From the IMG/VR virus record IMGVR_UViG_3300030109_003899, positions 1-23,132 of that record: a DNA stretch of 23,132 nt; one strand, given 5' to 3'. The translations under genes were made by a program, and so were the position numbers. The notes below the pieces were generated by a model. It did not search any database, was not told where the DNA came from, and saw nothing but the letters and a program-made list of their open reading frames with translations. This document shows, one piece after another, positions 10,001-16,908 of this stretch; the first letter of the stretch is position 1, and every line of letters begins with the position of its first letter. The stretch comes from a virus.

Positions 10001-12383
10001 AAACAAATCTAGCTTCGGCTTCTATCGTGTAGTAGCCTGACACAGGTACTGTATATATACTACTTCCAACACCGTTTCCTAAGTTGTCGGTGAAAGAGTC
10101 AAAGTTATTCCCTGGGTCATACTCCCCAGACATTTGTATATTTAAGCTAGTGTAGAAGCCTCCTTGAGGATTATTACTTATAACTTGATTGTTAATAGGA
10201 AATTCACTATAAACAAAAGGATCTTCTGCAGTACCTTCACCACCTTCCTCGCCGCTCAAAATTGAGAAGTCTCTATAGTCAGTGTAAGCACCCATTACGT
10301 TTGGTGAATTAACCGTTGATGTATTATTGTCGTGACTATTTTGTCTTACCCTGGTGTTTATATCCGCAATTATAAGGTTGTGAGAATGATCTAAAAGATC
10401 GTAATCTTGAGTATAGTTACCATACATTAACCTATTGGCCTGTATTTCTTGAGCCACTGCTTTTTTAGGAACAGCATCGAAAACTCTCGTCTGCTGGTCA
10501 GTTGGCAATGTGAAACCAAAAACTTTTTCTTTTATTTCAAACGATATGACATCCCAACCGCTAGCATCTATATTACTGAAGTCTCCTAGGCCTCTAAGGA
10601 CATAATCGCTAGTATGGCCTTCGTTACAATCAACTGTCTTAAACGAGTACATATTATCCGACTTTTGTGACTTAAATATAAGTTGAATTTTTACTACGTC
10701 TCTAGGCGTGTGGTCGTGCACATAGTCAAATACTTCTATCTTATCTGCTCTATTTGCCATACCTAAGTTAAAGCCGTCTCTAGCTTGGTAAGAGTAGTCT
10801 CCAGCAATAAATGCGGCTGGGGTAAAAGGAGCAAAAGCTGAGAATTCGCCATCTGTGTAGGCGTATCTATAAGAAAATCTTATAAAATCTCTATCGTATA
10901 ATTTATCTTTATTAACAGTTCTAGCAAACCAATTCTCGTCACCTTGATTAAGGTTATAATCTACTCCGCTATCTAAATCGTTGAGGTTAGTATTTATATC
11001 TGTAATTCTATGTATGGTATAGTATCCGGCGCCAGGCCCAGGATTGTCACCGAAAACATCTACTACTTTTACACTTATCGTAGTGCTACTATCTTGTCCT
11101 GTTAGTTCTATTATTTGATTCACCTCCCATGGTGCATCTAAAGGAGTCTGCGGTTGTATATAAATGTTAGTGTTTGCTTGGTACAGTTGGTCACTGCTAT
11201 TAGTGAAAGCCCAAGGGCCATAAACTTGATTTCCTGTAATATCATTGTTTTCAGCACCCCAAACTAGTATTTCTTGAAGATTAGCTCCTGATTGTCCTCT
11301 AGGTATAGCTCTAGGTGAAAGATCTGGGTTTGGTTTAAGAACAGTTATATGCTCTTCTTTAAGATAGTCTCTAGCATATAAACGTTTGTTTTTCTCAATA
11401 ACTAAAAGAGTGTGTGAGTTTAGTCCAATACTTGGATTACCAGCTATAGATCTTTTTATATTTATTTTTTTCGGCTCTGTTCTGCCGTCTGTAAAAAACA
11501 AAAAATCTCCTATAACATTGATAGCGCTTATGTAAGAGTTTTTAGGCGTTCTTGTAACTAATGGGTAGTCTGTGTTTTGCTCTAACTCAGAAGAACTTCC
11601 AGGATTAAAATTTAAAATTCTTTCTTCGCTAAATTTAAGCACAACACCCGCATCAGACATTGCTTGAGTGAACAGGCCTTGTTGATCGTATATTTCAGTA
11701 CAAACGATATTACACGTGCCTACTAACCCGCCTAAAGTAATAGATTTTACAAATATTTTATTTTGCGCGCCATAAACATCATTACCAGCAATATCTATAG
11801 CTTGAACTCTCATGCCAACTCTTACACCTTGTATCGATGAAAAACTTGGAGAACCGTCAAGATTAGAGTATAAGTATGAATCTCTAGTAAAGCTATATAT
11901 AGTTGTAGTGCTATCACCTGGAAATCTAGGTCTACGTCTAACCTCATACAAATCCCTAACTACAAGTTTAGTTTCTGTCAAATCAGGATTAGATTTGTGA
12001 GGTTTAATTTGCCATATAGCGTCAGATTTTTGTCCAAGTAAAACGTTTACAGGTCCTTGATCAAGTTCTATTATAGTGTTAGCAAGATCACTATCTTTTG
12101 CTACAAAATTATACACGTGATTATTTTCTTCATCAGAGTAAACACCTACTGTTTGAGATGTTGTTGATTGCTTATATATTAATTCTGATATAAAACCATA
12201 TTGTAATCCTTGGCGCTGCCACCAGCTATTGCCTCTCAAGGTTTGAGCAGATCCAACATCACTATCATCTGAAGTAGTTATTTCTATGTTTAAAGCGTCT
12301 CTATACTCTCCATTAGGAACTAATCTTTCATCAAGATCTTTGTTCATCTTCCCTTTAAGAAAATTTCTTTTTAACTCAGCCAT
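7080..12383 (-). CDS. Muzzle / tail-stabilisation-like protein with inserted module
   Basis: This protein of 1767 residues starts with the conserved-looking motif DLDERLVPNGEYRDALN (residues 16-32), followed by DVGSAQTLRGN (42-52). Large neck-to-tail 'stabilisation' or muzzle proteins of Bacteroidota phages, including crAss-like phages, begin in this way and form beta-propeller-rich tail barrels. The rest is beta-rich, with WQIKPHK (124-130), a conserved-looking stretch ANRLMYGNYTQDYDL (649-663) and another, SIKSLRNYNLGVVYRDKLGR (973-992). Between those two lies an apparent insertion (about 700-965). Cys residues occur in pairs (1257-1258, 1435/1439). The C-terminal part (after about 1450) includes propeller-like repeats (CYFTDKNRSAVIRLS). 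It starts 3 nt after the second connector gene and precedes the BACON-type gene by 11 nt, matching the expected connector, muzzle, receptor-binding order. The family call is from motif memory; a tail structural role is more certain than the exact name. Confidence 0.8.
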   Translation of the reverse strand: MAELKRNFLKGKMNKDLDERLVPNGEYRDALNIEITTSDDSDVGSAQTLRGNSWWQRQGLQYGFISELIYKQSTTSQTVGVYSDEENNHVYNFVAKDSDLANTIIELDQGPVNVLLGQKSDAIWQIKPHKSNPDLTETKLVVRDLYEVRRRPRFPGDSTTTIYSFTRDSYLYSNLDGSPSFSSIQGVRVGMRVQAIDIAGNDVYGAQNKIFVKSITLGGLVGTCNIVCTEIYDQQGLFTQAMSDAGVVLKFSEERILNFNPGSSSELEQNTDYPLVTRTPKNSYISAINVIGDFLFFTDGRTEPKKINIKRSIAGNPSIGLNSHTLLVIEKNKRLYARDYLKEEHITVLKPNPDLSPRAIPRGQSGANLQEILVWGAENNDITGNQVYGPWAFTNSSDQLYQANTNIYIQPQTPLDAPWEVNQIIELTGQDSSTTISVKVVDVFGDNPGPGAGYYTIHRITDINTNLNDLDSGVDYNLNQGDENWFARTVNKDKLYDRDFIRFSYRYAYTDGEFSAFAPFTPAAFIAGDYSYQARDGFNLGMANRADKIEVFDYVHDHTPRDVVKIQLIFKSQKSDNMYSFKTVDCNEGHTSDYVLRGLGDFSNIDASGWDVISFEIKEKVFGFTLPTDQQTRVFDAVPKKAVAQEIQANRLMYGNYTQDYDLLDHSHNLIIADINTRVRQNSHDNNTSTVNSPNVMGAYTDYRDFSILSGEEGGEGTAEDPFVYSEFPINNQVISNNPQGGFYTSLNIQMSGEYDPGNNFDSFTDNLGNGVGSSIYTVPVSGYYTIEAEARFVSKYFGGGTYDHLEAQRATTRLAVLPIFGGGNGNAGGQQATFLPGFAINTDPQDASNTVFSPWVSQTDVLQAAGALDYINSPSFELQFYEFFESNPNPADLGGPHLYRWAPGADHESWVLEIPPTTVYLHAGDLGHIGLFAQTEQDTSMIQSQISDVTFRVTAAPSEQTEIGGAMKGERSIKSLRNYNLGVVYRDKLGRESSVLIGKENDFSLGKALSKDHNSLITKANNNAPEWAETYKFFIKENTAKFENLVMEAAFGSQGQNYMYLVFNSVDRNKVKVGDYLVGKKVHNSNSYVDDANSKWRIISIIGDVDEDGTVRGDIVPTAISASTDELEGKFFVKVRNIDLVGEQNILGQLENPENDDQDVFYTAFDSNNGAVFEVEPDSQLDLDLYYEASDSYAIRLDRRNATKHIRNGMRVSMIQGYNLNSNLAWGANNNPKITRVVGALTFGAQQSLNFSEDACCTIHLDSAADVYIGPTALGHIVRIYNDEFGFKNDREFVEARLFGSIQPGDTFIKLRPAVHKINGSDPNVEIGLPWYNCISFGNGVESDTIRDDFNGTELFKYTASGKQSGFKANLTSENYAEYTYLNKIIFSQIYNETIGSNRFNEFLLADNIIKEINEDYGSIQKLYSRDSDLLTLCERKCLKILSKKDALFNADGNPQLLSSTSVLGQAIPFAGDYGISKNPESFTADEYRCYFTDKNRSAVIRLSMDGITPISDAGMKDWFKDQMVNTEAIIGSFDSSKEEYNLTLHEVLNSNNTKNVYTLSFNETIDGWSSFKSYTKEAGVTLNNVYYTFKNGTMFSHGETATNESWNNFYTKQYNSSITCLFNDSVSNVKTFRTINYEGTQANVDAFNDVVLDDVIYNDGEYYNLEQKDGWYIDYINTDLQDATSKGFKDKEGKWFSYIKGKETTHTNLIDGGTELTTNIDISEFSVQGLGMANSNVTLVDGDSPQEGFTVIVTPDFSYLSDEEV
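9504..10181 (-). other. C1q/TNF-like beta-sandwich insert in muzzle protein
   Basis: Residues about 735-960 of the 1767-residue protein contain IYTVPVSGYYTIEAEARF (777-793), then TTRLAVLPIF (812-821), and near the end VYLHAGDLGHIGLFAQ (920-935) and ISDVTFRVT (947-955). The order 'YTVP-SGYY-I', then 'V-L-AGD-G-I-LF', then a final strand is typical of C1q/TNF-like jelly rolls. The bases 9601-10020 are about 45% G+C by hand count (190 of 420), against about 28% (51 of 180) in three sampled lines elsewhere in the gene. Boundaries are approximate and the fold is inferred. Confidence 0.5.
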
Positions 12384-12386
12384 TCA

Positions 12387-13259
12387 CTAATGTTTTATTT
12401 GTTTGCTTTTACCTCTTAATACTTGAGTTATTTCTTCAATTTTTATATTAGATAATCTTAACTTAGCTTGACGTTTTGTTGCTCTAGCTTCTTTCTTCAA
12501 CCTATTAACTAAGTTGACTGACATATTAGCTCTTGTAGAAACTATAGAATAAGCTATGTGCTTGTATAGTGCTTCTTCAGCAAACTTATGTACTTGCATT
12601 TCGGCATCAGTTCCTAAACTGTCACTTATATACTTCAATATTATAGTAACACCAGAAAGATTTGAACTAAAATGTATTTTACCTCTTAATTCATCTATAT
12701 AGAAAGATCCATTAGTTTGAGCAAATTGAGGATCTAAACCAAATCTTTGACCTAAATTATAATCTATTATATCATCATCGTAGTCAAAATCATCTTGAGT
12801 ACTTTCAGATGGTTGACTAGACTGATAATTAGTCCAAGTATCTGAATCAGATGTTTGTATTTCATTATTACTAAACGTGTAGCTACCGTCAGCACCTTGT
12901 GTTATTTTTTCTGGATTACTACTAACTCTAGCTGGATATATAACGTGTTCTATGCCGGCTCCATCTGACCAAGTCAATTTAACGTAGTTAACATAGTCTT
13001 GAGGCAAAGTCATCTGTAGTGTTGTTGGAACAGATATTTCAAAAGCTTTTGTTGATTTAAACGTATCAAAGCTAAACTCTTGTAATCCTCTTTTCGCATG
13101 AAAAACTACATCTGTTCTTTTTATCTTACTTATTATCTTATCTTCTCCAACGTATGCTATTATAAATTGATCAATAACATCTTTTAAAGAAGTAAATTGA
13201 TAACCACCTAAGTTGTTACCTCCGTAATACGCACTACCTGTTTCGTTAATTAAAGGCAT
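12387..13259 (-). CDS. Neck connector / ring-type structural protein
   Basis: This protein has 290 residues. The N-terminal part is mixed helix and strand, with the stretch VVFHAKRGLQEFSFDTF (51-67) followed by LQMTLPQDYVNYVKLTW (81-97), which leads into VIYPA (106-110). This layout, a helical start and then a 'LP-DYV-YV-L-W-D' strand, is common in head-to-tail connector proteins of environmental Bacteroidota phages. An acidic, disordered-looking loop (DDFDYDDDIIDY, 156-167) follows. The C-terminal third is helical and strongly basic (about 220-290, ending GKSKQIKH), perhaps for contact with DNA or the portal. The ATG lies 3 nt after the stop of the upstream connector gene, and the muzzle gene starts 3 nt after its own stop, so the three are likely translationally coupled. 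The exact ring position cannot be told. Confidence 0.8.
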   Translation of the reverse strand: MPLINETGSAYYGGNNLGGYQFTSLKDVIDQFIIAYVGEDKIISKIKRTDVVFHAKRGLQEFSFDTFKSTKAFEISVPTTLQMTLPQDYVNYVKLTWSDGAGIEHVIYPARVSSNPEKITQGADGSYTFSNNEIQTSDSDTWTNYQSSQPSESTQDDFDYDDDIIDYNLGQRFGLDPQFAQTNGSFYIDELRGKIHFSSNLSGVTIILKYISDSLGTDAEMQVHKFAEEALYKHIAYSIVSTRANMSVNLVNRLKKEARATKRQAKLRLSNIKIEEITQVLRGKSKQIKH

Positions 13260-13262
13260 ATA

Positions 13263-14435
13263 TTATGATTTTTCTTGTTGAACTTCTTTGTTATCTTTGC
13301 CTGTAGCAAATCCTTGTATATCTTGTTTCTGCATAGCTACACCTGCTATTTCTAGAATTTTATTAACTAGCGTAACTTCTTCAGATGGATGAAGCATAAA
13401 GTTCACCGCGTTAGCACTATTAAATATAGCTTTTTCATTAACTATGTTATACGCCCAGTTTACTCTTCTTGGTTTTATTATATAATTTACTGATAAATTA
13501 CCTTGAGTTAAAGATGAAGGGTATATTGATAAAGATCTATCTTGTTGAACGTACGCAGGGCTTATTTCATCAGGCTTTGTTAAAGCTGATGAGTTTACAT
13601 ATATAAGCTCGTTAGGCAAAAGTCTTTGCAACTCAACAAACCTTCCAGTTGAATCTGTGTAAAGAACACTTCCAAGTCTATATATATCATCAGCGGTAGA
13701 TATTAAAACCTTTTTACCAGTAACTTCCTTAACAGACACATTAGAAAAAACAGCAAAATCTGCAGTGTTATTTACCATATTTGCATGTAGTGTCAAGTTT
13801 GTCGACGCTGCAACAGCGGAAAAGTATAACACTAACGAGAAAGATCCTTGGCCTGGTAAAGCTATATTAGAAACTGAACCCCCAAAACTAATAAAAGAAT
13901 TTGAATTTGGTTGTGTTAAACTAGCGTTAACTTGAGATGTGTCTACAGTCGCAACGACTTTATATAAAGTGCCAGCTACAGTATCTACGGCCTGAGTAGA
14001 GCTTGTTCCAGTGGCATCTTCGTCGTTGTTAAGTTGAATACCAACTAAACCATCAACGTTATAACTGGCTTGACTACCACCTGAGCCCGCGTCTAACGCC
14101 CAGTTAGCAAGTCCAGAGCTAAAATCACCGTTTGTAACTAATTCACTTCCGAATGTAGCTGCGTAAGCTGGATTATTTGTTGTAGTTAGATTTACTTCTT
14201 GAAGCTTGTTAAATACAGATGTTTTTTCATTTATAACATCTAGCATGTCAGAATACTCAGTATCATTCCCGTGTAGTCTGCCAAATTGGTTGATGTCGTA
14301 GAAGTATTGATCGAATATTTCTAACTGAGCTTGATTAGCAAATAAATTGAATTCTTGAGGCGTTACATAGCCTCTTTGTTCTTTGTTGGCGATTGCCAAA
14401 ACTCTTTGATATATTGTATCTATGCTTATCGCCAT
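13263..14435 (-). CDS. Neck connector protein with CBM-like insertion
   Basis: This protein of 390 residues is in three parts. Residues 1-85 carry the connector-like start YVTPQEFNLFANQAQLEIFD (23-42). Residues 240-345 continue in the same style with DDIYRLGSVLYT (249-260), ELIYVNSSALTKP (276-288), LSIYPSS (302-308) and YIIKPRRVNWAY (318-329). Between them (about 97-238) lies a separate beta-rich domain starting ELVTNGDFSSGLANW and ending FSNVSVKEV, the signature layout of family 4/9 carbohydrate-binding modules. The C-terminus is helical and charged. The position after the capsid and a further head gene, and before a second connector, supports a neck or ring role, like tail-tubular or adaptor proteins of short-tailed phages. 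The start is preceded by an A/T leader and, 23 nt further up, by a stable hairpin. The connector role is fairly secure; glycan binding is inferred. Confidence 0.8.
   Translation of the reverse strand: MAISIDTIYQRVLAIANKEQRGYVTPQEFNLFANQAQLEIFDQYFYDINQFGRLHGNDTEYSDMLDVINEKTSVFNKLQEVNLTTTNNPAYAATFGSELVTNGDFSSGLANWALDAGSGGSQASYNVDGLVGIQLNNDEDATGTSSTQAVDTVAGTLYKVVATVDTSQVNASLTQPNSNSFISFGGSVSNIALPGQGSFSLVLYFSAVAASTNLTLHANMVNNTADFAVFSNVSVKEVTGKKVLISTADDIYRLGSVLYTDSTGRFVELQRLLPNELIYVNSSALTKPDEISPAYVQQDRSLSIYPSSLTQGNLSVNYIIKPRRVNWAYNIVNEKAIFNSANAVNFMLHPSEEVTLVNKILEIAGVAMQKQDIQGFATGKDNKEVQQEKS
13722..14147 (-). other. Carbohydrate-binding-module-like insert in connector protein
   Basis: Residues about 97-238 of the 390-residue connector. 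The entry motif (LVTNGDFSSGLANW) and exit motif (FSNVSVKEV) match the usual edges of CBM 4/9-type galactose-binding-like domains. When the segment is removed, the flanking parts read as one connector-like protein. By hand count, 13741-14100 is about 41% G+C (146 of 360), against about 29% (53 of 180) in three sampled flanking lines. Ligand and exact boundaries are unknown. Confidence 0.6.
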
Positions 14436-14458
14436 TTATTTATATTTTTATTATAGAT

Positions 14459-14486
14459 GTTGAGCCACCTGAATAGGTGACCCAAC
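14459..14486 (-). promoter_or_regulatory. 12-bp hairpin between head and neck genes
   Basis: The minus-strand transcript of these bases can fold into a 12-bp stem with an AUUC loop, every position paired if two G-U wobbles are allowed. In the plus-strand copy those two positions become mismatches, so the stem suits the transcribed strand. It lies 15 nt after the stop of the 292-residue gene and 23 nt before the next ATG. No U-tract follows, so it is not a standard intrinsic terminator; a partial terminator or an mRNA-stability or processing element is possible. Confidence 0.5.
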
Positions 14487-14501
14487 TCTATAAATAATCA
14501 C

Positions 14502-15380
14502 TTAGTTTAACCGCTTTTCAATATTGGAGTATATCTCCATACCTTCGTCAGTTTTAAACCATTGTGCCAAAGCAGAATAAGGGTGCTCGTCAAATGGCAC
14601 GGTCATTAACTTTCTGTCATTAGAAGCCCAGTTAAAAGTTCTTTGATCTGAAGATAATTTTATTATACCCATCTCAGTTGCTCTAATACCAAAGTTTCTA
14701 AGAATAACATTTTCATCATTAGCTAATTCTAAGAATAATTTAGGATTTTTCTTAGCATATAGTAACAAATCTCTTCTTAGCTCCTTAGAACTCATGTCTG
14801 AGACCTTAGATCCAATCTCTACTCTCATAATAGCCTCAGCCATATCAATATCTATAGATTTAGCAGCTGTTAGCGCTTCTATTTCCATTTCTAACACTTC
14901 TATTTCACTAGCAGCATTAGCTACTGGTTTTTCCTCATAAAACATTGAATCTCTATCCGGGTGATATAAAGAAAGTAGTTTCTGTAAAACTGTTTTTTCT
15001 TTCCCAACAATTAACATACCGTTTCTAAAGATAATATGTTCTAATCTTTGGTCTCCTTTCATTTCGTCTACAAACACTGTTTTTTGGTTTTGACAATATT
15101 TAAGCTCTCTTTCGTAGCCTTGCTCTTCATCAAACCAATGGATGTTTGCCGACTTTATAGATCTTGATAAAGGTTTTTTACCACCTTTCAATCTATATAT
15201 TCTGTCTTTCATTTCCCAACCATCATTAAGAGTTTTGTATTTTTTCTCTACTCTTTTTGGTTTTTCTTTAACGACAGGTGTTTCTTCAATAGCTACTTCT
15301 TCAACAGCTATTGGTTTCATTTCGTTAGTAGCTTTTACTTCAGGTGCTACTTCAACCTTCTTTGTTTGCTTTTTAGCCAT
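14502..15380 (-). CDS. Hypothetical head protein downstream of major capsid gene
   Basis: This protein has 292 residues. A low-complexity Lys/Glu/Val-rich N-terminal arm (1-47) looks disordered. Residues 48-150 form a beta-rich core with IYRLKGGKKPLSRSI (61-75), KTVFVDEMKGDQRLEHIIF (100-118), the turn RNGMLIVGKEK (119-129) and YHPDRDSMFYEE (139-150). A helical region (155-215) follows, with a run ELRRDLLLYAKKNPKLFLEL (200-219), and then a C-terminal domain ending SNIEKRLN. I recognise no family with confidence. A gene at this place, between the capsid and the connectors, could encode a decoration, head-completion or head-interior protein. The start codon lies inside the end of the capsid gene, an overlap of 34 nt in another frame; this ATG fits because the coding style and the Lys-rich arm begin there. 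Confidence 0.8.
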   Translation of the reverse strand: MAKKQTKKVEVAPEVKATNEMKPIAVEEVAIEETPVVKEKPKRVEKKYKTLNDGWEMKDRIYRLKGGKKPLSRSIKSANIHWFDEEQGYERELKYCQNQKTVFVDEMKGDQRLEHIIFRNGMLIVGKEKTVLQKLLSLYHPDRDSMFYEEKPVANAASEIEVLEMEIEALTAAKSIDIDMAEAIMRVEIGSKVSDMSSKELRRDLLLYAKKNPKLFLELANDENVILRNFGIRATEMGIIKLSSDQRTFNWASNDRKLMTVPFDEHPYSALAQWFKTDEGMEIYSNIEKRLN

Positions 15381-16885
15381 AATATAATATACTTCATCAT
15401 CATAAAGTTGTTAGCACCTTGAGTAACTAAACATCTTTCTGATAAGTAGTGAACTTGCATTGCATCAAGTGCAGATGTAGTAGCACCTACAGAACCAGTA
15501 ACCCAAGTTTTCATTTTTCGGTTATCAGTTTGAGAAGCTCTATAACGTACGTGTAAGAAAGGACGTTTCATGTTCTTTCCTAAAGCTTGATCATAAACAG
15601 AAGATACACCAGCTGGTATAATCATACCACGGATAGCTGCGCTACCTGCTCTATCATTAATACCACCACGAGTAGAAGCATCGTTTAAGTATTTCATGTC
15701 AGACTTATAGAAGTCGTAAGATCCTCTACGGAATCCAGAAAAACCTAAGTTTAATGCCATATCTTCAGAGTTGTCGAATACTCCGTAAGAAGTACCACCA
15801 GCACCGTAAGAATTCATAGAAGCTAACATATCGTCAATAGCCAAGCTTGTAGCACGGTTAACAAACATCATGTTTTCTTCAATAGCACCTTGACGATCGA
15901 ATTCAGCTAAGATAGCGTCAAATTCAGCTAAGTCAGTAGCAGGGTTAATACCTGTAACACCAGAAGTAACATTACCTCTTGAAGTGATAGCAGCGAATAA
16001 ACCTTCAGTACCAGCGTTAGTGCCAGCATCAGCAGCGCCTCTAATCTGACCGTTATCACCGAAACCAATTAAAGATGCAGCAACTGTTCTCTCAGCTTCT
16101 AACATAGACATCTCTAAGTAATCAGTGAAACGAGCACGAGTATCGCCCTCAGCTTTCAAGTACCAGAAGTAACCGTTTTGACCTTCTTCGCCAGAAACTT
16201 CAACCCAACCAATTTGAGAAGCATCAGATCCAGAGATCTCGTAGTAATCCTTCATTATGATTGGCTTGTTAGAGAAAGATCTGAAAGTAGGTGTCAAAGC
16301 TGTTCTTTTGTCAGCTTCAAAAGTACCAGTGTTATCAGTGTATTTCTGACCTTTACCGTACTCAGAACCTACAACTAATAATGTTGCTGTACCATCAGCT
16401 AAAGCTGAAGCCGCTGAACCGTAAGGCTCAAAGCTTACAACAGCAGATTCTGGAGTTTCAACGATTAACGCTCTCTCTACAGTACCAGCTTGTGCAATTA
16501 ATACAACGTCGTTAGTTCTAATACCGTGACTAGCCACAGCAAAACCATCACCAGCAATATTTCCGTCAATGTCAGATACTACAGTAAAAGTACCGTTAAC
16601 ATCTCCATCAGCATCAATAGTTCCGATATAAGATAAGTGTAAACGTGATTGTTCAGACCAGACAACTTGATCAGATGTCATAGCCTCTTCAGCACCTACT
16701 TGAGCAAGAAATCCTGAGATAGTTCGGTTTCCGAAAACCTCAGCTTCTTTTTCCATAAGTTCTGGTAAATATTGTTGCGCCCAGTCGTTTCCTGCACCAG
16801 ACGTAAAATCGATATAGTTGCTAGCAAGTGTTTGTTGCTGCGGTGCAGCTACACTATTTAACAACGGTCCATTAGTAATTGGCAT
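15347..16885 (-). CDS. Major capsid protein (HK97-type fold)
   Basis: This protein of 512 residues forms the icosahedral shell. Evidence is the position right after a scaffold-like gene and the sequence style: an N-terminal arm (1-60), a long helix-like segment ARFTDYLEMSMLEAERTVAA (251-270), a Gly/Ala-rich loop, the motif EENMMFVNRATSLAIDDML (336-354) and FLHVRYRASQTDNRKMKTWV (443-462), typical of P- and A-domain strands in capsid proteins of Bacteroidota phages. Residues about 85-178 are a separate beta-rich Asp/Gly/Val segment (for example FTVVSDIDGNIAGDGFAVAS) that may be a surface insertion. The last residues are unusual: after QGANNFMMM the frame continues for 15 more residues (KYIILWLKSKQRRLK) into the next gene. 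Hand count of one line gives about 38% G+C, higher than many neighbours, as expected for a highly expressed gene. The ATG at 16883-16885 follows an A/T-only leader. Confidence 0.9.
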   Translation of the reverse strand: MPITNGPLLNSVAAPQQQTLASNYIDFTSGAGNDWAQQYLPELMEKEAEVFGNRTISGFLAQVGAEEAMTSDQVVWSEQSRLHLSYIGTIDADGDVNGTFTVVSDIDGNIAGDGFAVASHGIRTNDVVLIAQAGTVERALIVETPESAVVSFEPYGSAASALADGTATLLVVGSEYGKGQKYTDNTGTFEADKRTALTPTFRSFSNKPIIMKDYYEISGSDASQIGWVEVSGEEGQNGYFWYLKAEGDTRARFTDYLEMSMLEAERTVAASLIGFGDNGQIRGAADAGTNAGTEGLFAAITSRGNVTSGVTGINPATDLAEFDAILAEFDRQGAIEENMMFVNRATSLAIDDMLASMNSYGAGGTSYGVFDNSEDMALNLGFSGFRRGSYDFYKSDMKYLNDASTRGGINDRAGSAAIRGMIIPAGVSSVYDQALGKNMKRPFLHVRYRASQTDNRKMKTWVTGSVGATTSALDAMQVHYLSERCLVTQGANNFMMMKYIILWLKSKQRRLK

Positions 16886-16908
16886 AATTAAATGTTTTTA
16901 AAGTTAAA

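Noticed and set aside
9504-14147. Diversity-generating retroelement explaining variable binding modules
   Set aside because: No reverse transcriptase and no repeated template/variable pair was seen in the window; the modules look like whole-domain insertions.
14459-14486. Hairpin read as a rho-independent terminator
   Set aside because: No U-tract follows the stem on the transcribed strand; the sequence after it is mixed A/U, so I list it only as a possible regulatory structure.
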